DNA of 26,942 nucleotides from an uncultured bacterium. Its GTDB lineage: Bacteria; Actinomycetota; Coriobacteriia; Coriobacteriales; Coriobacteriaceae. The notes under the pieces were generated by a model. It made no database searches. It was given only the letters and a program-made list of their open reading frames with translations, and had not been told where the DNA came from. Positions 1-6,910 of this stretch are shown piece after piece. The stretch spans positions 1-26,942 of the forward strand of contig CAJMLY010000025.1 of assembly GCA_905214425.1 (NCBI GenBank), read 5' to 3'. The number at the start of each line of letters is the position of its first letter. Position 1 is the first letter of the stretch. Made by a program: the position numbers and the translations under genes.

Positions 1-55
1 GAGCACAACCTTGCCAAGGTTGGGGTCGCGGGTTCGAGCCCCGTTGTCCGCTCCA
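1..55 (+). tRNA. tRNA-Gly (GCC), 5' end outside the window
   Basis: The visible part carries the second half of the D arm, an anticodon loop TTGCCAA (anticodon GCC), a T loop TTCGAGC, the 3' acceptor strand TGTCCGC and an encoded CCA. All 55 bases are identical to the 3' part of the complete tRNA-Gly at 2288-2363. Only the 5' acceptor strand and first D-stem bases are missing because the window begins here. Confidence 0.95.
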
Positions 56-135
56 AGCACAACAGCCCGACTACTACGGTAGCCGGGCTTTTTCGTATCC
101 ATCGCCTGGGCTCGAACCCGAGAGGGAGCGAGCGT
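38..135 (+). repeat. Direct repeat copy 1: tRNA-Gly 3' end plus terminator plus tail
   Basis: This stretch begins with the last 18 bases of the tRNA-Gly gene, continues through a terminator hairpin and ends in a tail reading CTCGAACCCGAGAGGGAGCG. The same order returns 187-188 bp downstream at 225-323, with only scattered differences and one extra T in the terminator T-run. The tRNA 3' end is therefore duplicated without the rest of the tRNA. Confidence 0.85.
64..93 (+). terminator. Rho-independent terminator of the first tRNA-Gly
   Basis: The arms AGCCCGACTA and TAGCCGGGCT pair with a single A-C mismatch around a CTACGG loop. A run of five T follows directly. It starts nine bases after the tRNA CCA end, as expected for a tRNA transcription unit. 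Confidence 0.85.
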
Positions 136-224
136 TAAGCAAACGCGGAGCGTTTGTAGCGAGCTGGCGAGGTCGCCGGCAGGCGGCCGAAGCCGGTGCG
201 GATCCGCGAAGCGGATACGCAGAC
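136..224. other. Cluster of compact hairpins between the two repeat copies
   Basis: No gene is visible here. The stretch is a row of tight inverted repeats. CAAACGC (140-146) pairs with GCGTTTG (150-156) around GGA. GGCG (166-169) pairs with CGCC (174-177). CCGGC (176-180) pairs with GCCGG (192-196). A hairpin at 197-221 has arms TGCGGATCCGC and GCGGATACGCA around GAA with one mismatch. Such density suggests a structured RNA tail or a palindromic intergenic repeat; the function is unknown. Confidence 0.5.
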
Positions 225-323
225 GCCCCGTTGTCCGCTCCAAACGCAACAGCCCGACTACTACGGTAGCCGGGCTTTTTTTGTACCTATCTCCTAGGCT
301 CGAACCCGAGAGGGAGCGAGCGT
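225..323 (+). repeat. Direct repeat copy 2, with an orphan 18-bp tRNA-Gly 3' end
   Basis: Positions 225-242 repeat the last 18 bases of tRNA-Gly including CCA, but no tRNA body precedes them. The terminator and the GAACCCGAGAGGGAGCGAGCG tail follow as in copy 1. This is either a tandem duplication or a scar resembling an attachment site formed at a tRNA 3' end. Confidence 0.85.
251..282 (+). terminator. Duplicated terminator hairpin
   Basis: The stem is identical to that at 64-93 (AGCCCGACTA / TAGCCGGGCT), here followed by seven T. It lies about 140 bp upstream of the alpha-glucosidase start and would isolate that gene from tRNA transcription. Confidence 0.8.
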
Positions 324-421
324 TTTGGGTCGTGGCTGTGGCGTTGTTTGCCGCGAATGTCCGCTTTGGGCGTATCATCGTGGGCATCTCGCATAACCTC
401 GTTGCAAGGGAGATACGCCCC

Positions 422-2155
422 ATGGCTACAGAAAAGTCTTCTTCGCGCTCATGGATGTCCGATGCCGCGATCTATCAGATCTACCCGCGCTCGTTTAAGG
501 ATTCGACTGGTTCGGGTCTGGGCGATATCGCGGGCATTACCCAGCAGATGGACTATCTTGAGCGGCTGGGTATCGAGGCCATCTGGCTGAGCCCGTTTTA
601 CCCTTCGCCTCTTGTCGATGGCGGCTATGATGTGGCGGACTACTGCGATGTCGACCCACGTCTCGGCTCGCTTGACGACTTCGATGACATGATCGCTGCG
701 GCTCACGCGCGCGGCATCAAGGTCATCGTCGACATCGTGCCCAACCATTCATCCAACCAGCACCCCTGGTTCAAAGCCGCTCTTGCCGCCGGCCCCGGAT
801 CGCCCGAACGCGCCCGTTATATCTTCCGCGATGGTCGCGGCGAGCATGGCGAGCTGCCTCCCACCAATTGGAATGCCAACTTTGGCGGCCCCGCATGGAC
901 GCGTGTTGCGGACGGTCAGTGGTATCTGCACATGTTTACGCCCGAGCAGCCGGACTTTGACTGGTCATGCCCTGAGGTTCACGCGCTCTTTTGCGACGTC
1001 CTGGCGTTTTGGAGCGATCGAGGCGTCGACGGCTTTCGCATTGATGTGGCGCAGGGTCTCGCCAAGGATCTCGACCGCGATGACCTCGACCGGTGGCATC
1101 TCGCCGAGGGCGATGACATGGTTGACGACGGCACCCATCCGCTGTGGGACCGCAATGAGGTCCACGAGATCTATCGCGAGTGGCGCCGCGTGTTCGACCG
1201 CTATAATCCGCCGCGCAGTGCCGTTGCCGAGGCGTGGGTGCTGCCCGAGCGCCAGTATCTCTACGCGCGTCCCAGCGAGCTTGGCCAGACATTCAACTTT
1301 GAGTTTGCCAAGGCCACTTGGACCTATGATGACATGCACACTGCAATCGAGAAGGGCTTGAAGGCAGCCGTCGAATCCGATTCCGCCTCGACCTGGGTAC
1401 TCTCCAACCACGACGTGCCGCGCGTGGCGACACGCTATGCCCTGCCGCAAATCAAGGCGACGCGCTACCACCAGATTGCGCTCGACTGGCTCTTGCGCGA
1501 CGGGTCGTCTTATGACGAGGACCGTGAACTCGGCGAGCGCCGCGCGCGGGCGGCCCTTTTGCTTGAGCTGGCGCTTCCGGGCTCGGCATACGTGTATCAG
1601 GGTGAGGAGCTCGGCCTTTTTGAGGTGGCTGATATCCCGTGGGCTGCACTCGAAGACCCTACTGCGACCAATACGCACGGACCGAAGCGTGAGAAGGGGC
1701 GCGACGGCTGTCGTGTGCCCCTGCCGTGGGTGGCGGCGGACGATCCCGCGCATGGCGGATCGTTTGGGTTTTCGCCGGCAGACGCCGATGCGGCGCCCCA
1801 TCTGCCGCAGCCTGCATGGTTTTCCGATTATGCTGCCGATAGGGAAGAAGTGGACCCGACATCGATGCTTGCGCTCTATCGTGACGCCCTCTGGCTGCGG
1901 CGCAAGCTGCGCGGGTGCGCCAACGATCTTGCGTGGCTCGATCTTGACGGGCGCACCGGTCTTGCGGATGGTGCCGAGGGCGCTGAGGGCGGCGTCATCG
2001 CCTATCGCCGCGATAACGGCTGGGCGTGTGTGACGAACTTCGGTGCAGCACCCGTGGAGCTGCCGGCGGGCAGGGTCCTGCTCACCTCATCACCGCTTAC
2101 AGACGGCAGGCTCGCGCAGGACAGCTCTGCCTGGATCATGCTCGGTGAGATGTAG
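422..2155 (+). CDS. GH13 alpha-glucosidase / oligo-1,6-glucosidase
   Basis: This 577-residue protein is a glycoside hydrolase family 13 enzyme of the alpha-glucosidase / oligo-1,6-glucosidase branch, expected to release glucose from short alpha-glucosides in the cytoplasm. No signal peptide is seen. The family's conserved regions are present: DIVPNH (104-109), GFRID with nucleophile D208, acid/base E270 in EAWV, and NHD (329-331). The length fits the family. I chose the ATG at 422 because AAGGGAGA lies 8 bases upstream; the frame stays open further upstream but runs into the tRNA-derived repeat. The gene stands alone between two tRNA-Gly copies with no transporter beside it. After the stop, GGGCATC (2157-2163) could pair with GATGCCC (2204-2210), but no T-run follows. 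The exact substrate (maltose, isomaltose, sucrose or trehalulose type) cannot be settled by reading. Confidence 0.93.
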   Translation: MATEKSSSRSWMSDAAIYQIYPRSFKDSTGSGLGDIAGITQQMDYLERLGIEAIWLSPFYPSPLVDGGYDVADYCDVDPRLGSLDDFDDMIAAAHARGIKVIVDIVPNHSSNQHPWFKAALAAGPGSPERARYIFRDGRGEHGELPPTNWNANFGGPAWTRVADGQWYLHMFTPEQPDFDWSCPEVHALFCDVLAFWSDRGVDGFRIDVAQGLAKDLDRDDLDRWHLAEGDDMVDDGTHPLWDRNEVHEIYREWRRVFDRYNPPRSAVAEAWVLPERQYLYARPSELGQTFNFEFAKATWTYDDMHTAIEKGLKAAVESDSASTWVLSNHDVPRVATRYALPQIKATRYHQIALDWLLRDGSSYDEDRELGERRARAALLLELALPGSAYVYQGEELGLFEVADIPWAALEDPTATNTHGPKREKGRDGCRVPLPWVAADDPAHGGSFGFSPADADAAPHLPQPAWFSDYAADREEVDPTSMLALYRDALWLRRKLRGCANDLAWLDLDGRTGLADGAEGAEGGVIAYRRDNGWACVTNFGAAPVELPAGRVLLTSSPLTDGRLAQDSSAWIMLGEM

Positions 2156-2246
2156 GGGCATCTCGCTGCGAGCCTGCGTTTGTTCGCGCCTTTCGTGACG
2201 ACTGATGCCCTCGCGAGAGCGTCGCAAAACTTTTCAAAAAAAGTTC

Positions 2247-2275
2247 TTGCATAGGATGCGGGCATCACGTAAGAT
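2247..2275 (+). promoter_or_regulatory. Promoter of the tRNA-Gly/tRNA-Val unit
   Basis: TTGCAT (-35, 2247-2252) and TAAGAT (-10, 2270-2275) are separated by exactly 17 bp. An A/T-rich stretch (2231-2242) lies just upstream, like an UP element. Predicted initiation falls a few bases before the tRNA 5' end at 2288. Confidence 0.7.
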
Positions 2276-2287
2276 TAATCCTCGTAA

Positions 2288-2363
2288 GCGGACATGGCTC
2301 AGTTGGTAGAGCACAACCTTGCCAAGGTTGGGGTCGCGGGTTCGAGCCCCGTTGTCCGCTCCA
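2288..2363 (+). tRNA. tRNA-Gly (GCC)
   Basis: The full cloverleaf is present. The acceptor stem is GCGGACA/TGTCCGC, followed by a D arm, anticodon stem CAACC/GGTTG with loop TTGCCAA, a T arm with TTCGAGC, discriminator T and encoded CCA. It is the second copy of this gene in the window, identical to 1-55 where both can be compared. Confidence 0.97.
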
Positions 2364-2366
2364 TTT

Positions 2367-2441
2367 GGGCGTTTAGCTCAGGGGGAGAGCGCTTCCCTGA
2401 CACGGAAGAGGTCAGAAGTTCAAATCTTCTAACGCCCACCA
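2367..2441 (+). tRNA. tRNA-Val (GAC)
   Basis: The acceptor stem GGGCGTT/AACGCCC, anticodon stem CTTCC/GGAAG with loop CTGACAC (anticodon GAC), T stem AGAAG/CTTCT and encoded CCA all fit a standard tRNA. It lies three bases after tRNA-Gly and shares its promoter and terminator. Confidence 0.97.
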
Positions 2442-2449
2442 AATGTTCG

Positions 2450-2486
2450 CAGCTCAGAGGCTATGTCCTCTGAGCTGTTTTGTTTT
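2450..2486 (+). terminator. Rho-independent terminator of the tRNA-Gly/Val unit
   Basis: An 11-bp perfect stem, CAGCTCAGAGG / CCTCTGAGCTG, with loop CTATGT is followed by TTTTGTTTT. Confidence 0.92.
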
Positions 2487-2780
2487 GCTACCAAGCACGC
2501 CGCCAAATATGCCAGCAAATATTGATCCAAGGTCCCCGTAGAGGTGCCGGCAGGTTGCATACGTCCTGGCCGACCGTGACCGCAACATGTTGGTCAAGCA
2601 TAATCTTTTGGATTCTTTTGGCGTGAGCGGCTTGGTTTTGGTAGGATTTGTCAGCGGCTTGACTAAGGGGGTTTTATAACTGCCATGCAGGTAACCGTGT
2701 TGGTAACGTTTTACCGACTTGCCAAGAACCCCTCATAATTAATGCGTCTGCAAAATGACTAATTGCTTTGACCTGCTGAA
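2487..2780. other. Gene-free stretch upstream of the nrdD promoter
   Basis: No convincing gene is seen on either strand. A GGTAA word repeats at 2690-2720 (GGTAACC, GGTAACG, and TTACC in opposite sense). AGGGGGTT near 2662 can pair loosely with AACCCCT near 2727. The base composition is more A/T-rich than the flanking genes. I can assign no function. Confidence 0.4.
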
Positions 2781-2828
2781 ACACTATATGTTGTGTTTGA
2801 CCTAAAAAAAGAATACAGGATATAGATG
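2781..2828 (+). promoter_or_regulatory. Pair of NrdR-box-like operators upstream of nrdD
   Basis: ACACTATATGTTGTGT at 2781-2796 closely matches the NrdR box consensus (ACACwATATwTwGTGT). A weaker match, ATACAGGATATAGATG, lies at 2813-2828. The 32-bp start-to-start distance (16-bp gap, three helical turns) is the arrangement known for NrdR box pairs. The first box abuts the -35 and the second covers the -10 of the predicted promoter. This fits repression by NrdR; the nrdR gene itself is not in the window. Confidence 0.75.
2797..2826 (+). promoter_or_regulatory. Predicted nrdD promoter
   Basis: TTGACC (2797-2802) and TATAGA (2821-2826) are 18 bp apart and interleaved with the two NrdR-like boxes. 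Initiation near 2833 would leave a leader of about 220 nt before nrdD. Confidence 0.6.
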
Positions 2829-2832
2829 CCTC

Positions 2833-3052
2833 TTTGTCGTATGATAGATGGCGGACAGAGAACGAGGACCTTATTCGCCCCATTTGGATGGATCTTCGAG
2901 CCCCTTGATTGGCTGCGAGGATTGTCCGCATGAGGGCCTATGGTTTTCGAAAACACAGATTGCGCGACGGCGCCGCAAGACAGGGGCAAGCCCTGCCGGG
3001 CATCGTTTGGCTCTGAAGCGCAATACGATTTCGACGCGAAAGAGGCAAGAGG
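2833..3052 (+). other. Long nrdD 5' leader
   Basis: About 220 nt separate the predicted start of transcription from nrdD. GCGGACA (2851-2857) can pair with TGTCCGC (2923-2929), the same 7-bp acceptor stem as tRNA-Gly; TTCGAGCCCC (2895-2904) within it recalls the T arm. A GTTTTCGAAAAC palindrome lies at 2943-2954 and a CAGGG/CCCTG hairpin at 2981-2995. A reading frame from 2848 overlaps nrdD and has no ribosome binding site, so I do not call it. No known riboswitch consensus was recognised. Confidence 0.4.
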
Positions 3053-5275
3053 ATGAAGATCATCAAGCGCAGCGGCACCGAGGTTGTCTTTGACATCGAT
3101 AAGATTGTCAATGCCATCCGCGCCGCAAACTTGGAGGTCGAGGAGAGCTCTCGTCTTACCGACCGCCAGGTGGTTTACGCGGCACAAAACGTCGCCGAGG
3201 CATGCGAGAACGCGGGTCACACCGTGTCGGTCGAGGAGATCCAGGATCTGGTCGAGGACGAGATCATGCGTCTCGACTGCTACGAGGTCGCTCGCCATTA
3301 CATCATCTATCGCTATGTTCAGAGCCTGAAGCGCCAGAAGAACACGACCGACGACAAGATCCTGTCGCTGATTGAGTGCAACAACGAAGAGGTCAAGCAG
3401 GAGAACTCCAACAAGAACCCGACCGTCAATTCCGTTCAGCGTGACTACATGGCCGGCGAGATCTCCAAGGACCTGACTCAGCGTGTGCTGCTGCCCCAGG
3501 AGATTGTGGATGCTCACAATGAGGGCCTGATTCACTTCCATGATTCGGACTACTTTGCCCAGCACATGCATAACTGCGACCTGGTGAACCTGGAGGATAT
3601 GCTCCAGAACGGTACTGTTATTTCGGGCACGCTGATCGAGAAGCCGCACAGCTTCTCGACTGCCTGCAACATCGCGACGCAGATTATCGCTCAGGTTGCT
3701 TCCTCCCAGTACGGTGGCCAGTCGATTTCGCTGACCCATCTTGCCCCGTTCGTCGAGGTGAGCCGTCAAAAGATTCGCGGCGAGGTCGCCCGCGAGCTCG
3801 AGGAGCTCGGCGTTTCCGCATCTCCCGAAAAGGTCCGCGAGGTTGTTGAGGACCGCCTGCGTGACGAGATCCGTCGCGGCGTTCAGACGATTCAGTATCA
3901 GGTCGTGACCCTTATGACCACGAATGGCCAGGCGCCGTTCGTGACGGTCTTTATGTACCTCAATGAGGCCCGTACGCCCCAGGAGAAGCATGACCTTGCC
4001 ATGATTGTGGAGGAGACGCTTCGTCAGCGCTATGAGGGCGTTAAGAACGAAGCCGGCGTGTGGATCACCCCGGCGTTCCCCAAGCTCATCTACGTGCTCG
4101 AGGACGATAACGTTCACGAGGATTCCCCGTACTTCTACCTGACTCAGCTGGCTGCCAAGTGCACCGCCAAGCGCATGGTGCCCGACTACATCTCCGAGAA
4201 GAAGATGCGTGAGCTCAAGCTGTCGAAGGGCGAGACCGCGGGCAACGGCGACTGCTATACCTGCATGGGTTGCCGCAGCTTCCTGACGCCCGACCGCTCC
4301 GGTAACGGATTTAACAACGTGGCCAACGCGCTGAACTATGACCCGAACAAGCCCAAGTACTACGGTCGCTTTAACCAGGGCGTTGTGACCATCAACCTGC
4401 CCGATGTCGCGCTGAGCTCGCATCAGGACATGGATAAGTTCTGGAAGATCTTCGACGAGCGCCTTGAGCTGTGCCACCGCGCCTTGCTGTGCCGTCATGA
4501 GCGTCTGATGGGTACGCTTTCTGACGCCGCACCGATTCTTTGGCAGTACGGTGCCCTCGCCCGTCTGAAGAAGGGCGAGACGATCGACAAGCTGCTCGTG
4601 GGCGGTTACTCCACCATTAGTCTGGGTTATGCCGGCCTGTATGAGTGCGTCAAGTACATGACGGGCCACAGTCACACCGAGAAGGAAGGCACGCCCTTTG
4701 CCATGGCCGTCATGCAGCGCATGAACGACAAGTGCGCCGAGTGGAAGGCTGCGAGCGACATCGATTTCTCGCTGTACGGCACGCCGTTGGAGTCGACGAC
4801 CTACAAGTTCGCCAAGTGCCTGCAGCGTCGTTTTGGCATCATTCCGGGCGTGACGGACAAGGGCTACATCACCAACAGCTACCACGTCCACGTGTCCGAG
4901 GAGATCGACGCATTCGACAAGCTCAAGTTCGAGGGTATGTTCCAGCAGCTTTCGCCGGGCGGTGCCATCTCCTACGTCGAGGTTCCCAACATGCAGGACA
5001 ACCTCAAGGCTGTCATTCGCGTGATGCAGTACATCTACGACAACATCATGTACGCCGAGCTCAACACCAAGAGCGACTACTGCCAGGTGTGCGGCTACGA
5101 TGGCGAGATTAAGATTGTCGAGGACGATGGCAAGCTGGTGTGGGAGTGCCCCAATTGCGGCAATCGTGACCAGGAGAAGATGAACGTCGCCCGTCGTACG
5201 TGCGGCTACATCGGTACCCAATTCTGGAACCAGGGCCGAACCGAGGAGATCCGCGACCGCGTGCTGCATCTCTAA
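3053..5275 (+). CDS. nrdD: Anaerobic ribonucleoside-triphosphate reductase (class III)
   Basis: This 740-residue glycyl-radical enzyme reduces ribonucleoside triphosphates to deoxyribonucleotides without oxygen. The N-terminal ~95 residues form an ATP-cone allosteric domain (MKIIKRSGTEVVFDIDKI). The middle matches NrdD, including a CYTCMGCRSF segment. A C-terminal zinc site is formed by C677, C680, C699 and C702. The radical glycine is G718 in RTCGY, 22 residues from the end, as in other NrdD proteins. The start at 3053 has AGAGG 7 bases upstream. NrdG, its activase, lies downstream at 5702, but a 426-bp gap with strong hairpins separates them, so they may not share one simple transcript. NrdR-like operators upstream predict control by nucleotide pools. 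Confidence 0.98.
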   Translation: MKIIKRSGTEVVFDIDKIVNAIRAANLEVEESSRLTDRQVVYAAQNVAEACENAGHTVSVEEIQDLVEDEIMRLDCYEVARHYIIYRYVQSLKRQKNTTDDKILSLIECNNEEVKQENSNKNPTVNSVQRDYMAGEISKDLTQRVLLPQEIVDAHNEGLIHFHDSDYFAQHMHNCDLVNLEDMLQNGTVISGTLIEKPHSFSTACNIATQIIAQVASSQYGGQSISLTHLAPFVEVSRQKIRGEVARELEELGVSASPEKVREVVEDRLRDEIRRGVQTIQYQVVTLMTTNGQAPFVTVFMYLNEARTPQEKHDLAMIVEETLRQRYEGVKNEAGVWITPAFPKLIYVLEDDNVHEDSPYFYLTQLAAKCTAKRMVPDYISEKKMRELKLSKGETAGNGDCYTCMGCRSFLTPDRSGNGFNNVANALNYDPNKPKYYGRFNQGVVTINLPDVALSSHQDMDKFWKIFDERLELCHRALLCRHERLMGTLSDAAPILWQYGALARLKKGETIDKLLVGGYSTISLGYAGLYECVKYMTGHSHTEKEGTPFAMAVMQRMNDKCAEWKAASDIDFSLYGTPLESTTYKFAKCLQRRFGIIPGVTDKGYITNSYHVHVSEEIDAFDKLKFEGMFQQLSPGGAISYVEVPNMQDNLKAVIRVMQYIYDNIMYAELNTKSDYCQVCGYDGEIKIVEDDGKLVWECPNCGNRDQEKMNVARRTCGYIGTQFWNQGRTEEIRDRVLHL

Positions 5276-5286
5276 TAACCATCCCA

Positions 5287-5424
5287 GGCTGCCCCGTAGC
5301 GAGGCCCCGGACCTTTACTCGCTATTTCGAACAGTCCTGGCTCACGACGGAGGCGCCACTGGCGCCTCCTGTTCGCGCGGAACTCATATCGAGTAAAGGT
5401 CCGGGGCCTCGCTACGGGGCAGCC
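5287..5424. repeat. Long palindrome with perfect 35-bp arms (MITE-like)
   Basis: Positions 5287-5321 and 5390-5424 are perfect reverse complements over 35 bases. The interior holds a second inverted repeat, GGAGGCGCCA (5349-5358) and TGGCGCCTCC (5360-5369), plus partly matching CGAACAG blocks. The whole 138 bp can thus fold into one long imperfect hairpin. There is no T-run after either arm and no clear target-site duplication. It starts 11 bp after the nrdD stop. It could be a non-autonomous miniature transposable element, a repetitive intergenic palindrome or a strong transcript-end structure. Short frames inside are only the palindrome read through. Confidence 0.85.
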
Positions 5425-5602
5425 AAGTTGATGTAGCTGAGATGCAGCATGCGGTCTGCTCACTCCTCGAAGTTCTTTGCGGAAATGAGTTGACTTGCAA
5501 CAACGCTTTGCTTGCGATGACGGTTGGGCTGTAACACAGTTTTTATTGGACCTTGAACCCTATACTCGATGTTCGCTTCGTTCATTGAGTTACCCTTTGC
5601 AT

Positions 5603-5686
5603 GAGGCCGGGACATATCGTCCCGCCCGCAGTTTCGCAGGCCGCAGGCCGAGAATGTTTGAGGACGGGATGATATGTCCCGGTCTC
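5603..5686 (+). other. 22-bp hairpin directly before the nrdG ribosome binding site
   Basis: Arms at 5603-5624 and 5665-5686 pair over 22 positions if two G-U wobbles are allowed; the shared core is CCGGGACATATC. The 40-nt loop is itself GC-rich and can fold. The 3' arm ends where the nrdG Shine-Dalgarno region (GGGAGAG, 5689-5695) begins. Upstream, TATACT (5561-5566) is a possible -10, but its -35 is poor. Possible roles are transcript processing, translation control or an inserted intergenic repeat. Confidence 0.6.
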
Positions 5687-5701
5687 CCGGGAGAGTTACT
5701 T

Positions 5702-6283
5702 ATGAACTACGCGAACATTAAGTATTTCGACATTGCTGATGGGGAAGGCGTTCGTACTTCTCTGTTTGTGAGCGGGTGCCGTCGTGGGTGCAAGAACTGC
5801 TTTAACTCTGTCGCGTGGGACTTTGCTGCGGGCGAGCCGTTCGATCGCGCCGTCGAGGATAAGATTATCGAGAGTCTCGACCATCCCTTTATTGATGGCC
5901 TGACGATTCTGGGCGGGGAGCCTATGGAACCCGAGAACCAGGCGGGACTCGTTGATTTCCTTGAGCGTGTTCGTGCCACTTATCCTGTGGATTCGGGGAA
6001 GACCATTTGGTGCTTTACCGGCGACGTGCTTGAGGAACTTATGCCGGGCGGTCGTCATCATACCGAGGTGACGGACCGCATTCTCGCCTGCCTCGACATG
6101 TTGGTGGACGGCCCGTTCGTTCAGGATTTGTATGATATCTCGTTGCGCTTTAGGGGCTCGAGCAATCAGCGCGTGATTGATATGAACGCCACGCGTGCCC
6201 GTGCCGAGCGTGAGAACGTTGCGCTTTGCGACGCCGTGGAGCTTTGGCGAGACGATCCGGTCTATTCGACCCATACTATGTAG
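5702..6283 (+). CDS. nrdG: Anaerobic ribonucleotide reductase activating protein (radical SAM)
   Basis: NrdG uses S-adenosylmethionine and a [4Fe-4S] cluster to create the glycyl radical on NrdD. The 193-residue protein shows the radical-SAM cluster motif as CRRGCKNC (C26, C30, C33), and GGEP (71-74), the SAM-binding GGE motif. The ATG at 5702 has GGGAGAG about 7 bases upstream and gives the usual family length; the frame continues open to 5495, but that part is the hairpin region and has no protein character. nrdD lies upstream on the same strand and folE follows after 67 bp. Confidence 0.96.
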   Translation: MNYANIKYFDIADGEGVRTSLFVSGCRRGCKNCFNSVAWDFAAGEPFDRAVEDKIIESLDHPFIDGLTILGGEPMEPENQAGLVDFLERVRATYPVDSGKTIWCFTGDVLEELMPGGRHHTEVTDRILACLDMLVDGPFVQDLYDISLRFRGSSNQRVIDMNATRARAERENVALCDAVELWRDDPVYSTHTM

Positions 6284-6350
6284 CTTGTGGCCGATGCCAA
6301 AGGGCGTGGTACCATAGCGCGAACGCGAAATCGAAAAAAGTGAGGCCCAG

Positions 6351-6908
6351 ATGGTCGATCAGGAAAAAGTCGAGACTGCCATTAAGCTGCTACTTGAAGG
6401 TATAGGCGAGGACCCAACTCGTGAGGGCCTGCTGGAGACCCCGGCGCGCGTTGCCCGTATGTATGGTGAGATCGCCGGCGGTATGGACCAGAGTGCCGAG
6501 GAGCACCTGTCCAAAACCTTTGCCGTCGCTTCGAACGATTTGGTTATCGAGCGCGACATCACGTTCTACTCGCTGTGCGAGCACCATCTGCTGCCGTTTT
6601 ATGGCAAGGCCGCCATTGGCTATATTCCTAACGGTCGGGTGGCTGGGCTTTCCAAGCTCGCCCGTACGGTCGAGGTTTATGCCCGCCGTCTGCAGCTGCA
6701 GGAGCAGCTGTGTGCACAGGTTGCCGATGCCCTTATGGATTATCTTGCTCCCCAAGGAGCGATTGTGCTCATGGAAGCCGAGCATATGTGCATGACCATG
6801 CGCGGCGTGCAAAAACCCGGTACCAAGACCGTAACGCTTGCTCGTCGCGGCGTCTTTGAGACCGATCCGTCGCTCGAGGAGCGATTCTTTAGGATGCTGG
6901 GTCGCTAA
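6351..6908 (+). CDS. folE: GTP cyclohydrolase I
   Basis: FolE converts GTP to 7,8-dihydroneopterin triphosphate, the first step of tetrahydrofolate synthesis. The 185-residue protein has the zinc ligands C76 and H79 in SLCEHHLLPF and C147 in HMCMTMRGV, together with the family's N-terminal helix GEDPTREGLLETPARV. Length is normal. GTGAGG lies about 6 bases before the ATG. It heads a three-gene run with an HD phosphohydrolase (2-bp gap) and folB. A TACCAT -10-like site at 6310 has only a weak -35 (TTGTGG, 19 bp away), so the promoter is uncertain. Confidence 0.97.
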   Translation: MVDQEKVETAIKLLLEGIGEDPTREGLLETPARVARMYGEIAGGMDQSAEEHLSKTFAVASNDLVIERDITFYSLCEHHLLPFYGKAAIGYIPNGRVAGLSKLARTVEVYARRLQLQEQLCAQVADALMDYLAPQGAIVLMEAEHMCMTMRGVQKPGTKTVTLARRGVFETDPSLEERFFRMLGR

Positions 6909-6910
6909 CC

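Noticed and set aside
281..421. 47-codon extension of the alpha-glucosidase from a TTG
   Set aside because: It runs through the duplicated tRNA tail and has no ribosome binding site; the ATG at 422 has one and starts at the family's usual N terminus.
2848..3093. 81-codon frame overlapping the nrdD start
   Set aside because: No ribosome binding site, Arg-rich, overlaps 40 bases of nrdD in another frame.
2759..5269. 836-codon open frame on the minus strand across nrdD
   Set aside because: It is the antisense shadow of nrdD, rich in Leu/Val/His with no domain, and nrdD itself has every expected motif. Long shadow frames are common opposite GC-biased codons.
5272..5463. 63-codon minus-strand frame and a similar plus-strand frame in the nrdD-nrdG gap
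   Set aside because: Both translate the two arms of the 35-bp palindrome, giving near-identical peptides (VARPRTFTRY); this is a repeat artefact.
5534..5549. Possible NrdR box upstream of nrdG (ACACAGTTTTTATTGG)
   Set aside because: It keeps the left half-site but lacks the right one, and has no partner at 31-32 bp; too weak to call.
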